From: Streptomyces litmocidini
GTDB taxonomy: Bacteria; Actinomycetota; Actinomycetes; Streptomycetales; Streptomycetaceae
Assembly (NCBI RefSeq): GCF_014649755.1
Contig: NZ_BMTQ01000008.1
Location: 1-64,000, forward strand
Reading direction: 5' to 3'
Length of the DNA: 64,000 bases
Part shown: one piece after another, positions 56,759 through 64,000 of the stretch
Layout: every line of letters begins with the position of its first letter
Position numbering within the stretch: the first letter of the stretch is position 1
The notes under the pieces: generated by a model
The model's database searches: none
What the model was told of the DNA's origin: nothing
What the model saw: the letters and a program-made list of their open reading frames with translations, nothing else
Program-made: the position numbers and the translations under genes

Positions 56759-56797
56759 GGCGCACGCCCCTTCCCGTACCGGGGAGGGGCGTGCGCC
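56759..56797 (+). terminator. Hairpin after the TMEM165 gene
   Basis: GGCGCACGCCCCT and its exact complement (13 bp) flank a 13-base loop that has a further CCC/GGG pairing. It lies 15 bases after the stop. Confidence 0.85.
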
Positions 56798-57037
56798 GTT
56801 CCGGCCGAGCCGGCGAGCGCCCCGGACCCGGCGGGGGCGCCACGGGTCCGCGGCGAGCCGGACGGCCTCCTCGCGCTCGTGGGGTCGCACTTCACGTACG
56901 AGGAGAAGAAGCTCGTCACGACCCTGGACGGGCTCGACGCCCCGCTGCCGGGCGGCTTCGCGCTCCGCGGCCCGACGGGCGGTCGAGGGGCCGGGCGCCC
57001 TCCCCCTCCGGGTGGGCGCCTTCCCCCGGTCCCTTGA

Positions 57038-57060
57038 TGAAGCAATGAATCACTGCTTCA
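57038..57060. promoter_or_regulatory. TetR operator before the AidB operon
   Basis: A near-perfect 23-base palindrome with arms TGAAGCA and TGCTTCA and inner TGA/TCA pairs; one pair mismatches besides the centre. It ends 8 bases before the TetR start, so autorepression is likely. Confidence 0.75.
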
Positions 57061-57068
57061 CTCCTTCC

Positions 57069-57686
57069 ATGCCCTACCGACGCACGCCCGCCGTCCAGGC
57101 CCGGCTCGACGCCCAGCGCGCGTCGGTCGTCGACGCGGCCCTCGAGCTGCTCGCCGAACAGGGGTACGCGGGCTGCACGATGGCCGCCGTCGCCGCGCGC
57201 GCCGGGATCGCCACCGGCAGCGTCTACCGCCACTTCCCGAGCAAGGCGGAACTCGCCGTCGAACTGTTCAGGACGGTGGTGAGCCGGGAAGTGGCGGCGG
57301 TTTCCGAGGCGGCCGCGCACCCCGGGCACGGTTCGGCGGCCGAGCGGGTGGTCGCCGTGATCGAGACCTTCGCCCAGCGGGCCCTGAAGTCGCCGCGCCT
57401 CGCCTACGCGCTGCTCGCCGAACCGGTCGACCCGGCCGTGGACGCGGAGCGGCTGGTCTTCCGGCGCGCGTTCCGGGACGTGTTCGCCGCGCGCGTCCAG
57501 GAGGGCGTGCGCTCGGGCGAACTGCCGCCCCAGGACGCGTTCCTGACCGCATCGGCGCTGGTCGGGGCTGGCGCGGAGGCACTCGTCGGACCGCTGGCGG
57601 AGGGGGCCGTCGGCCCCGGGACCGTATCCGCACTCGTCACGTTCACCCTGCGAGCACTGGGAGTTCCCGATGCCGACCACGCATGA
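57069..57686 (+). CDS. TetR-family regulator
   Basis: A 205-residue regulator. RASVVDAALELLAEQGYAGCTMAAVAARAGIATGSVYRHFPSKAEL is the helix-turn-helix region. The C-terminal domain is rich in Ala and of the AcrR type. ATG 57069 is placed just after the operator; an upstream ATG would put the operator inside the gene. The acyl-CoA dehydrogenase overlaps its last 17 bases, so both are in one operon and probably under its control. Confidence 0.92.
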   Translation: MPYRRTPAVQARLDAQRASVVDAALELLAEQGYAGCTMAAVAARAGIATGSVYRHFPSKAELAVELFRTVVSREVAAVSEAAAHPGHGSAAERVVAVIETFAQRALKSPRLAYALLAEPVDPAVDAERLVFRRAFRDVFAARVQEGVRSGELPPQDAFLTASALVGAGAEALVGPLAEGAVGPGTVSALVTFTLRALGVPDADHA

Positions 57687-59328
57687 GGTCACCAACCAGG
57701 TACCGCCGCTGACCGGCCATGACGTCTCCGCCGACCCCGCGCTCCTGGAGGCGCTGCGCCGGGAGGGGGCGGGCTGGGCCGAGGCCGAGGTCCGTGAGCT
57801 CGGGGCGAGGGCGGGAGGCGAGGAGGCCCAGGAATGGGGCCGGCTCGCCGAGCGCCACTCCCCCGTGCTGCACACCCACGACCGGTACGGCCACCGGGTC
57901 GACGAGGTCGAGTTCCACCCGTACTGGCACGAGCTGATGGACGTGGCCGTACGGCACGGCCTGCACGGGGCTCCCTGGCGCGACGAGCGGCCGGGCGCGC
58001 ACGTGGCGCGCGCGGCCAAGGTGTTCGTGTGGGGGCAGGCCGACGCGGGACACCTGTGCCCGGTCTCCATGACGTACGCGGCGGTGCCCGCGCTGCGCGT
58101 CCAGCCCGAACTCGCCGAGGTGTACGAGCCGCTGCTCACCTCCTCCGCGTACGACTTCGGGCTGCGGGTGCCGACGGAGAAGCGCGGGATCATCGCCGGG
58201 ATGTCGATGACCGAGAAGCAGGGCGGCTCGGACGTCCGGGCGAACACGACCCGTGCCGTGCCGACGGGCGAGCCCGGGCAGTACGCGCTGACCGGGCACA
58301 AGTGGTTCACCTCGGCGCCGATGTCGGACGTCTTCCTCACCCTGGCGCAGGCTCCCGGCGGCCTGTCCTGCTTCCTGGTGCCCCGGGTGCTGCCCGACGG
58401 CAGCCGCAACGCGATCCGGCTCCAGCGGCTCAAGGACAAGCTGGGCAACCGGTCCAACGCCTCCTCCGAGATCGAGTACGAGGGCGCCCTCGGCCGGCTG
58501 GTCGGCGAGGAGGGGCGCGGGGTGGCCACCATCATCCGGATGGTCAACATGACGCGGCTCGACTGCGCCCTCAGCTCGGCCTCCGGCATGCGGCTCGGGC
58601 TCGTGCAGGCCGTGCACCACGCCACGCACCGCGCGGCGTTCGGGGCGCGCCTCGTGGACCAGCCGCTGATGCGGAACGTCCTCGCCGACCTGGCGGTGGA
58701 GGCGGAGGCCGCGACGGTCGCGTCGCTGCGGCTGGCCGGGGCGGTGGACCGGGCGGCCCGCGGCGACGCCGAGGAGGAGCAGCTGCGCCGGCTCGGTCTC
58801 GCGGTCACCAAGTACTGGGTGTGCAAGCGGGCCCCGGCGCACGCGGCCGAGGCCCTCGAATGCCTCGGTGGCAACGGCTACGTCGAGGACTCGGGTCTGC
58901 CGAGGCTCTACCGGGAGTCGCCGCTGCCGTCGGTCTGGGAGGGCTCGGGGAACGTCGCCGCGCTCGACGTGCTGCGGGCGATGTCCCGTCAGCCGGAGGC
59001 GGTGGAGGCGTACTTCGCGGAGGTCGACCGGGGCGCGGGCGCCGACCGGCGGCTCGACGCGGCGGTCGCGGGCCTCCGCAAGGACCTCGCCGGGCTCGGC
59101 GACCCGGACGCGGTGGCGTACGGGGCCCGACGCCTCGTCGAGCGCCTCGCCCTGGTCCTCCAGGGTTCCCTGCTCGTCCGGCACGGCCACCCGGCGGTCG
59201 CGGACGCGTTCTGCGCCTCCCGCCTCGACGGAGACCGGGGCCTCGCCTTCGGGACGCTGCCGGCAGGTGTGGACACGGCGGCCATCATCGCGCGGAGCGG
59301 CCCGGAGGCGGTGAGCACTCCGGCCTGA
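57670..59328 (+). CDS. Acyl-CoA dehydrogenase, AidB type
   Basis: A 552-residue flavoprotein of the AidB branch. The N-terminal extension VTNQVPPLTGHDVSADPALLEAL and HPYWHELMDVAVRHGLHG are characteristic; GMSMTEKQGGSDVRANTT and GHKWFTSAPMSDVFL bind FAD; AAEALECLGGNGYVEDSGLPRLYRESPL is the conserved C-terminal loop. E. coli AidB protects DNA from alkylation; the actinobacterial role is not settled. It is regulated together with a TetR protein, which is unusual for AidB (Ada controls it in enterics). Confidence 0.92.
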   Translation: MPTTHEVTNQVPPLTGHDVSADPALLEALRREGAGWAEAEVRELGARAGGEEAQEWGRLAERHSPVLHTHDRYGHRVDEVEFHPYWHELMDVAVRHGLHGAPWRDERPGAHVARAAKVFVWGQADAGHLCPVSMTYAAVPALRVQPELAEVYEPLLTSSAYDFGLRVPTEKRGIIAGMSMTEKQGGSDVRANTTRAVPTGEPGQYALTGHKWFTSAPMSDVFLTLAQAPGGLSCFLVPRVLPDGSRNAIRLQRLKDKLGNRSNASSEIEYEGALGRLVGEEGRGVATIIRMVNMTRLDCALSSASGMRLGLVQAVHHATHRAAFGARLVDQPLMRNVLADLAVEAEAATVASLRLAGAVDRAARGDAEEEQLRRLGLAVTKYWVCKRAPAHAAEALECLGGNGYVEDSGLPRLYRESPLPSVWEGSGNVAALDVLRAMSRQPEAVEAYFAEVDRGAGADRRLDAAVAGLRKDLAGLGDPDAVAYGARRLVERLALVLQGSLLVRHGHPAVADAFCASRLDGDRGLAFGTLPAGVDTAAIIARSGPEAVSTPA

Positions 59329-59338
59329 CCGGTGCGGA

Positions 59339-59372
59339 GCCGGCCCGGCCGGTACCAGCCGTCCGGGCCGGC
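59339..59372 (+). terminator. Hairpin after the AidB-type gene
   Basis: GCCGGCCCGG and its exact complement (10 bp) flank a 14-base loop, 10 bases after the stop. Confidence 0.75.
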
Positions 59373-59531
59373 CTGACCGGTGCCTCGCCTGCCGCCGCCC
59401 CGGGCGGCCGGCCCGCGCGGTCACGGGTACGGCGCGCCGCGCCGTACCTCGCCCCGGCGCCTCCCTGGTGGCAGGGTGGTGACGCACGGTTCCCGGGCCG
59501 CGGCACCGGCCCGTACGAGAGGGAGACCCCG

Positions 59532-60830
59532 TTGGGCAGCGAGGCGATCCACGACGAACTGGACGAGCGGGCGGCCGACACGGCCGATCGGGTGGTGGCC
59601 TGGCGGCGCCATCTGCACCGGCATCCCGAGCTGTCCAACCGGGAGGAGAACACGGCCCGTCTGGTGGCGGACCAGCTGCGCGCCCTGGGTCTCGACGAGG
59701 TCCGTACGGGCATCGCCGGGCACGGGGTCGTCGGCGTCCTGCGCGGGGCGGGACCGGACGGCGGGCGGGTCGTGGCGCTGCGGGCGGACATGGACGCGCT
59801 GCCGGTGCGGGACCTGTGCGGGGCGGACTTCGCCTCCGAGGCGGTGGACGCCGACTACCCGGGCGGCCCGTTCCCCGTCTCGCACGCGTGCGGGCACGAC
59901 TGCCACACGGCGATGCTGATGGGTGCCGCGACGGTGCTCGCGGGCGTCCGGGAGCGGCTTCCCGGCACGGTCCTCTTCGTGTTCCAGCCCGCCGAGGAGG
60001 GCCCGCCGGTGGCGGAGGAGGGCGGGGCGCGGGCGATGGTCGAGGCGGGTGCCTTCGCCGGCCCGGTGCCGACGATGGCCTTCGGCATGCACGTGACGCC
60101 GTATCCGAAGGGGTACGTGGGGTACCGGATCGGCAACCAGTACGGCGCGTCCACCCTGGTCCGCGTCGTCGTCACCGGAAAGCAGGTACACGGCTCCACG
60201 CCCTGGGAGGGCGTCGACCCGATGCCGGCGGCCGGCGCGGTCCTCACCGGCATCGGCCAGCTGTACCGGCAGGTCTCGGCCTTCGATCCGGTCACGGTGA
60301 CGATCGGGCACGTCGAGGACGTGGGCCGCTTCAACATCATCGGCCAGACGGTGACGCTGTGGGGCACGGTCCGCTGCGCCGTGGAGTCCGACATGGCCGA
60401 GGTCCAGCGTCGTCTGACGACGCTGGCCGAGCACTCCGCGGCGGCGTACGGCGCCACGGCCTCGGTGGAGTACCTGCAGTCCGTGCCGCCCGTGCACAAC
60501 AGCGGGCCGTGGGTGGAGGCCGGGCTGCCGACCCTCCGCCGGGTGGTCGGAGACGAGCGCGTCGTGGAGACGGGGGCGACGCTCGGGTACGACGACGTCT
60601 CCGAGTTCATCGGCCGGTTCGGCGGCCTGTACGTGATGCTGGGCGTCCAGGACGCCACGCTGGACGCCTCGGGCAGACCGGTCCCGGTGGAGGGCGGGCG
60701 CGGCCTCGTCACCAACCACAACCCGCACTTCTACGCCGACGACGACACCCTCGTCACCGGCGTCCGCCTCCACGCGCACGTGGCGTACGACCATCTGGCG
60801 GGCGCCCTGGTCGCGCGGCGGGAGGGCTAG
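59532..60830 (+). CDS. M20-family amidohydrolase
   Basis: A 432-residue zinc amidohydrolase of the M20D (hippurate/IAA-amino acid hydrolase) group. WRRHLHRHPELSNREENTA, ALRADMDALPV, SHACGHDCHTAMLMGAA and FQPAEEGPP give the metal ligands and the catalytic Glu. The start is TTG at 59532 after GAGAGGGAGA; no ATG or GTG lies close enough. It should hydrolyse an N-acyl amino acid. Its stop and that of the convergent LysR gene share one CTAG. Confidence 0.9.
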   Translation: MGSEAIHDELDERAADTADRVVAWRRHLHRHPELSNREENTARLVADQLRALGLDEVRTGIAGHGVVGVLRGAGPDGGRVVALRADMDALPVRDLCGADFASEAVDADYPGGPFPVSHACGHDCHTAMLMGAATVLAGVRERLPGTVLFVFQPAEEGPPVAEEGGARAMVEAGAFAGPVPTMAFGMHVTPYPKGYVGYRIGNQYGASTLVRVVVTGKQVHGSTPWEGVDPMPAAGAVLTGIGQLYRQVSAFDPVTVTIGHVEDVGRFNIIGQTVTLWGTVRCAVESDMAEVQRRLTTLAEHSAAAYGATASVEYLQSVPPVHNSGPWVEAGLPTLRRVVGDERVVETGATLGYDDVSEFIGRFGGLYVMLGVQDATLDASGRPVPVEGGRGLVTNHNPHFYADDDTLVTGVRLHAHVAYDHLAGALVARREG

Positions 60831-61711
60831 AGGGCCGCGACGACCGCCGTCACGAAGGCCCTGAGCGGAGCCGAGTCGGAGGCGGTCGGCCACACCAGGC
60901 CGTACTCCAGGGGCGGGAGGCCGCGCAGGGGGACGTAGGCGATGCCGGGGCGGGGATGGTACCGGGCGCCGCGGGCCGCGCCGGGGGACGCGCCCCGGCC
61001 CGCGGTCACGTGGGAGAGGACCTCCTGCCAGGTGGCGGCGGCCGGGCCCCGGCCGACGGGGGCTCCGGACGGGGTGCTGCGCGGGTAGTGGTGGTCGGCC
61101 CAGTGGCGGGGGACGGCGCCGCCGGGAGCGATCAGGTCGAGGCCCGCGAGGTCCTCCGGGCCGAGGGCGGTGCGGGTCGCCAGCGGGTGGCCGGCGGGCA
61201 GGAGGAGCACCCGCTCGTCGGTGACGACGACGGGACCGGTGGTGAGGTCCGGCTCGCGCACGGGGAAGGCGGTGCACTGGACGTCCAGCGTTCCGTCCTG
61301 GAGGGCGCGGACCCCGCCGTCGAGGGGGACCTCGTGGACGGTGATCTCGCAGCCCGGGTGGAGGGCGGTCACGGCCTCGGCGGCGGCGGTGAGCAGCTCG
61401 CCGCCCCAGGGGGTGCCGAAGCCGACGCGCAGCCTGCCGTGGACGCCGCGCCCGGCGGCGGTGGCGCGTTCGAGAGCGGCCCGCATCTGCCGGTGGGCGG
61501 GCAGGAGGTCCTCGTACAGGGCGTGGCCGACGGGGGTGAGCCGGACGCTGCGGCTGGTGCGGGCGAAGAGCGGGGTGCCGACGCGGCGCTCCAGCTTCTT
61601 GACGGTCTGGCTGATCCGGCCGGTGGAGACGCCGAGGCGCTCGGCGGTGCGTCCGAAGTGGAGTTCCTCCGCGAGCGTGAGGAACGCTTCCAGTTCGTAC
61701 CGTTCGAGCAC
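60827..61711 (-). CDS. LysR-family regulator
   Basis: A 294-residue regulator. ERYELEAFLTLAEELHFGRTAERLGVSTGRISQTVKKLERRVG is the winged helix; the effector domain begins near residue 90 (GRLRVGFGTPWGGELL). GTG 61711 gives the family start. It is divergent from an MFS transporter, and a LysR-type T-N11-A palindrome lies between them. It therefore probably controls the transporter and the cupin protein. Confidence 0.9.
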   Translation of the reverse strand: MLERYELEAFLTLAEELHFGRTAERLGVSTGRISQTVKKLERRVGTPLFARTSRSVRLTPVGHALYEDLLPAHRQMRAALERATAAGRGVHGRLRVGFGTPWGGELLTAAAEAVTALHPGCEITVHEVPLDGGVRALQDGTLDVQCTAFPVREPDLTTGPVVVTDERVLLLPAGHPLATRTALGPEDLAGLDLIAPGGAVPRHWADHHYPRSTPSGAPVGRGPAAATWQEVLSHVTAGRGASPGAARGARYHPRPGIAYVPLRGLPPLEYGLVWPTASDSAPLRAFVTAVVAAL

Positions 61712-61738
61712 CGGCCCCACCCCTTGACGTCCCCTGAT

Positions 61739-61757
61739 CGTTGAGCGTGGCTCAACG
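61739..61757. promoter_or_regulatory. LysR binding site (T-N11-A palindrome)
   Basis: CGTTGAGC and its exact complement GCTCAACG are 3 bases apart; TGAGC...GCTCA inside it fits the LysR consensus T-N11-A. It is 28 bases upstream of the LysR start and 85 bases before the MFS start. Confidence 0.75.
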
Positions 61758-61841
61758 CCGGTTTCATGATGACACCTTGATCGGCCGGGGTGGCGGCCGG
61801 GAGCCTGGGGGCGTCCCCCTCCCCCGTACGGAAGGGCCTCC

Positions 61842-63101
61842 GTGGTCCCACGCACCTCCGCCCCCGCCGCCTCCGCCCCGCACGTGAACGTCCTGCTCCT
61901 CGCCGTGGCGGGAGCGGTCGCCGTGGCCAACATCTACTTCCCGCAGCCGCTGCTCGCCGCCGTGGCGCGCGGCCTGGACGTGTCGGAGCGGACGGCGGGG
62001 GCGATCGCCTCGGCCACCCAGATCGGGTACGCGCTCGGCATCCTGCTGCTCGTGCCGCTCGCCGACTCCGCGCGGCTGCGCCGCCTCACCTCGGTGCTGC
62101 TCGCCCTGACCTGTGCCGCCCTGCTCGTCGCGGCGGCGGCGCCCGACGTGGTCACCCTGACGCTCGCGACCCTCGCGCTCTCCACCACGACGGTGCTGCC
62201 GCAGATCCTCACCCCGGTGGCGGCGGTGCTCGCCGGCCCCGGACGGCAGGGGCGGGTCGTGGGTCTGGTGGGTCTGGGCCTGACGCTGGGATCGACGCTC
62301 TCCCGTACGGTCTCGGGCGCCGTGGCCGACGCGAGCGGCAGCTGGCGGACGGCCTACGCGGTGGCGGCCGTGGCGACGGCGGCGCTGCTCCCCGTGCTCC
62401 CCCGCCGGCTGCCCGAACGGCTGGGGTCGCGGGGGGACACCTCGTACGCCGGGCTCCTGGCCGGGCTTCCGCGGCTCCTCGCGGTCCACCGGGAGCTGCG
62501 GATCCCGGCGCTGCTCGGGGCGTGCGTCTTCGCGGCGTCCAGCGTCTTCTGGTCGGTGCTCGCCTTCCACCTGGCGGCCCCGCCGCTCGGGTACGGGCCG
62601 GGGGCGGTGGGCCTCTTCGGGGTGCTGACCCTGCCGGCGGCGTTGCTCTCGGCGGCGGCGGGGCCGCTGACCGACCGGTACGGGGCCCCTGCGGTGAACG
62701 CCGGGGGGCTGGTGTGCGCGGGGCTCGGCCTCGCGGCGGCCGGACTCGCCCCGTACGCCCCCGTGGCCCTGGTGGCCGGGGCGAACCTGCTGGTGGTCGG
62801 GGTCAGCTCGTGCCAGGTGGCCGGTCAGGCGCGGATCTTCGGGATCGGCCGGGCGGTGGCGGCCCGGGTCAACACGGTCTTCATGCTGGCCACGTTCGGC
62901 GGCGGGGCCCTCGGCTCCCTCGCCGGGGCCTGGCTGTACGGGGCGCACGGCTGGTCGGCCGCTCTGCTCGCCGCGGGGGCGTGCGTCGTCGCCGGCGGGC
63001 TCGTGGTGGTCTCCGGGCGACCGGCGGTCCCGAGTTGCGTCCGGGACGTCACACGGGAGGCTGGGGGTATCCGCCCGCGCATCCCGCAGGGAGAGTCATG
63101 A
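61842..63101 (+). CDS. MFS transporter
   Basis: A 419-residue, 12-helix carrier of the major facilitator superfamily. ANIYFPQPLLAAVARGLDVSERTAGAIASATQIGYALGILLLVPLADSARLRRL is the typical motif A region of the YybO/AraJ-like group. GTG 61842 follows GAAGGGCC. The cupin gene overlaps its stop (ATGA), so they are one operon. The last 15 residues (REAGGIRPRIPQGES) are charged and polar. The cargo is unknown; the divergent LysR gene should control it. Confidence 0.9.
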   Translation: MVPRTSAPAASAPHVNVLLLAVAGAVAVANIYFPQPLLAAVARGLDVSERTAGAIASATQIGYALGILLLVPLADSARLRRLTSVLLALTCAALLVAAAAPDVVTLTLATLALSTTTVLPQILTPVAAVLAGPGRQGRVVGLVGLGLTLGSTLSRTVSGAVADASGSWRTAYAVAAVATAALLPVLPRRLPERLGSRGDTSYAGLLAGLPRLLAVHRELRIPALLGACVFAASSVFWSVLAFHLAAPPLGYGPGAVGLFGVLTLPAALLSAAAGPLTDRYGAPAVNAGGLVCAGLGLAAAGLAPYAPVALVAGANLLVVGVSSCQVAGQARIFGIGRAVAARVNTVFMLATFGGGALGSLAGAWLYGAHGWSAALLAAGACVVAGGLVVVSGRPAVPSCVRDVTREAGGIRPRIPQGES

Positions 63102-63418
63102 TGCTGGACCTCACCGCCCTCGCCGACGAACACCTGACCGCGGCCCGTACGGCGCCGCACGGGCGCAGCGCCCATCTGGTGATGCACGACGGGGTGCTGC
63201 GGCAGACCGTCATCGCCCTGACCTCGGGCACGTCCCTGGACGAGCACAACGCGCCGCCGGCCGCGAGCCTCCAGGTGCTGCGGGGCCGGGTGAGCCTGAC
63301 GGCGGCCGGGCGGTCCGAGGAACTGCGGTCCGGCACGCTGCGGATGATCCCCAAGGAACGGCACGGGCTGACGGCGCTGGAGGACGCGGTGGTGCTCCTC
63401 ACGGCCGTGAACGACTGA
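63098..63418 (+). CDS. Small cupin-domain protein
   Basis: A 106-residue single-cupin protein. The strands QTVIALTSGTSLDEHNAPPAASLQVLRGRVSL and GTLRMIPKERHGLTALEDAVVLLT form the barrel; His in DEHNAP and ERHG could bind a metal, but one of the usual three ligands of the first motif is missing. It may sense or bind a small molecule. It is translationally coupled to the MFS gene. Confidence 0.85.
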   Translation: MMLDLTALADEHLTAARTAPHGRSAHLVMHDGVLRQTVIALTSGTSLDEHNAPPAASLQVLRGRVSLTAAGRSEELRSGTLRMIPKERHGLTALEDAVVLLTAVND

Positions 63419-63480
63419 GGGAAGGCGCCCGGTCGGATATTCGCTGCCCCGCCGGCCGGTGGACGGGCAGACTCGCCCCC

Positions 63481-64000
63481 ATGACGGACACGAGGGCAGC
63501 GGCGGACACGAAGGCGTTCCGGGACGAGGTGGGCCGCTGGGCGGCCGGTGGTTCCGACGGGGACACGGCGCGGGGGCTGGCCGTGGCACTGGGGCTGCGC
63601 ACGGCGGTGCTCCTGGAGGGCCCGAGCGACTTCGCGGCCGTCGGGACGCTGGCCGCGCGGCGCGGCCGGGACCTCGCCGCGGAAGGCGTGTGCGTGGTGT
63701 CCATGGGCGGGGCGATGAGCGTCGCCCGCTACGCCGAACTGCTCGGACCGCCCGGTCTCGGCCTGCGCCTGACGGGTCTGTGCGACGAGCGCGAGCGGGG
63801 CTTCTACGAGCGGGGCCTGCTGCGGGCCGGAGCCCCCCGCGAGGACTTCTTCGTCTGTGTGGCGGACCTGGAGGACGAGCTCATCCGCGCGCTGGGCCCG
63901 GCGAAGGTCGAGGAGATCATCCGGAGGGAGGGCGACCTGCGCCCCTGGCAGACCTTCCTGACCCAGCCCGCCCAGCACGGCCGGCCCCGGCACCGGCAGC
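63481..64000 (+). CDS. TOPRIM-domain (OLD-like) protein, partial
   Basis: The frame is open from ATG 63481 to the window end (173 codons seen). RTAVLLEGPSDFAAVGTLAARRG holds the conserved Glu-Gly turn of OLD-type TOPRIM domains, VCVVSMGGAMSVARYAELL the second strand, and LTGLCDERERGFYERGL the acidic metal-binding segment. Later text, FFVCVADLEDELIRALG, also fits stand-alone OLD-like TOPRIM proteins that lack an ABC ATPase. They are annotated as ATP-dependent endonucleases, without proof. The end is off the window. Confidence 0.75.
   Translation, partial: MTDTRAAADTKAFRDEVGRWAAGGSDGDTARGLAVALGLRTAVLLEGPSDFAAVGTLAARRGRDLAAEGVCVVSMGGAMSVARYAELLGPPGLGLRLTGLCDERERGFYERGLLRAGAPREDFFVCVADLEDELIRALGPAKVEEIIRREGDLRPWQTFLTQPAQHGRPRHRQ

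Noticed and set aside
56916..59487. Two long minus-strand frames opposite the TetR and AidB genes
   Set aside because: Antisense shadows; no protein-family signal and shared region with well-supported genes.

Overview
The window looks like a piece of a Streptomyces (or very close actinomycete) chromosome. The DNA is very GC-rich with strong third-position GC, many genes start with GTG (one with TTG), and the gene content is typical of the group: a cytochrome P450 with a 3Fe-4S ferredoxin, F420-type (Ddn-like) and mycothiol-type enzyme families, three SpoIIE/PP2C-type phosphatases, a c-di-AMP riboswitch before a LysM cell-wall hydrolase, a tendamistat-like amylase inhibitor and a Twin-arginine phospholipase C. 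I found no rRNA, tRNA, CRISPR array, prophage or insertion sequence.

Layout. 1-2.9 kb: the end of a sensor kinase, a long non-coding stretch, then a P450-ferredoxin pair. 3.3-6.5 kb: small enzymes (mycothiol-type isomerase, RibD-like reductase, DJ-1/PfpI protein, SnoaL-like protein), two with operator-like palindromes. 6.4-9.8 kb: a decay zone with remnants of a FAD oxidoreductase, an erythromycin esterase and a serine hydrolase, around an intact gap gene and a GlxA-type regulator. 9.8-13.4 kb: GNAT, nucleoside deaminase, Ddn-like oxidoreductase, DMT exporter with a divergent LysR regulator. 13.4-16.2 kb: an amino-sugar/tagatose-type module (class II aldolase, SIS isomerase, DeoR regulator). 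16.4-20.5 kb: phospholipase C, a DUF6197 protein and the c-di-AMP-controlled transglycosylase. 20.5-28.6 kb: a phosphoribosyltransferase-hydrolase fusion, a LURP-one protein, an alpha/beta hydrolase, a large GAF/PAS/SpoIIE phosphatase, ribosomal protein L31B, an NmrA-like protein and a cyclophilin.

28.7-38.7 kb: small secreted and membrane proteins, a Nudix hydrolase, a NarL-type two-component pair divergent from an ABC exporter, a BrkB membrane protein, an HxlR/thioesterase divergent pair, and a second phosphatase. 38.8-43.3 kb: MoxR ATPase plus CoxE-type VWA protein, a helix-hairpin-helix protein, a nucleosidase, a secreted lipase-like hydrolase. 43.6-46.5 kb: a sulfur-type module in which a 39-codon leader peptide with three Cys codons precedes two flavin monooxygenases. 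46.5-52.5 kb: a CocE-type hydrolase, the amylase inhibitor, and a TetR-controlled amino acid permease plus nitrilase. 52.5-64 kb: a third phosphatase, a TetR-MFS drug-efflux pair, a manganese (yybP-ykoY) riboswitch before a TMEM165/GDT1 transporter, a TetR-AidB pair, an M20 amidohydrolase, a LysR/MFS/cupin group, and the start of a TOPRIM-domain protein that runs off the end.

Most units are small and locally regulated: regulator plus divergent or adjacent target, with a visible palindrome between them. A second recurring theme is short GC-rich tandem repeats, both between genes and inside two membrane proteins. No large biosynthetic cluster is present; the P450-ferredoxin pair stands alone. 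The strongest items for follow-up are the Cys-rich leader peptide, the tendamistat homologue with its direct repeats, the Asp-Pro-Lys repeat in the sensor kinase, and the group of internally deleted pseudogenes around gap.
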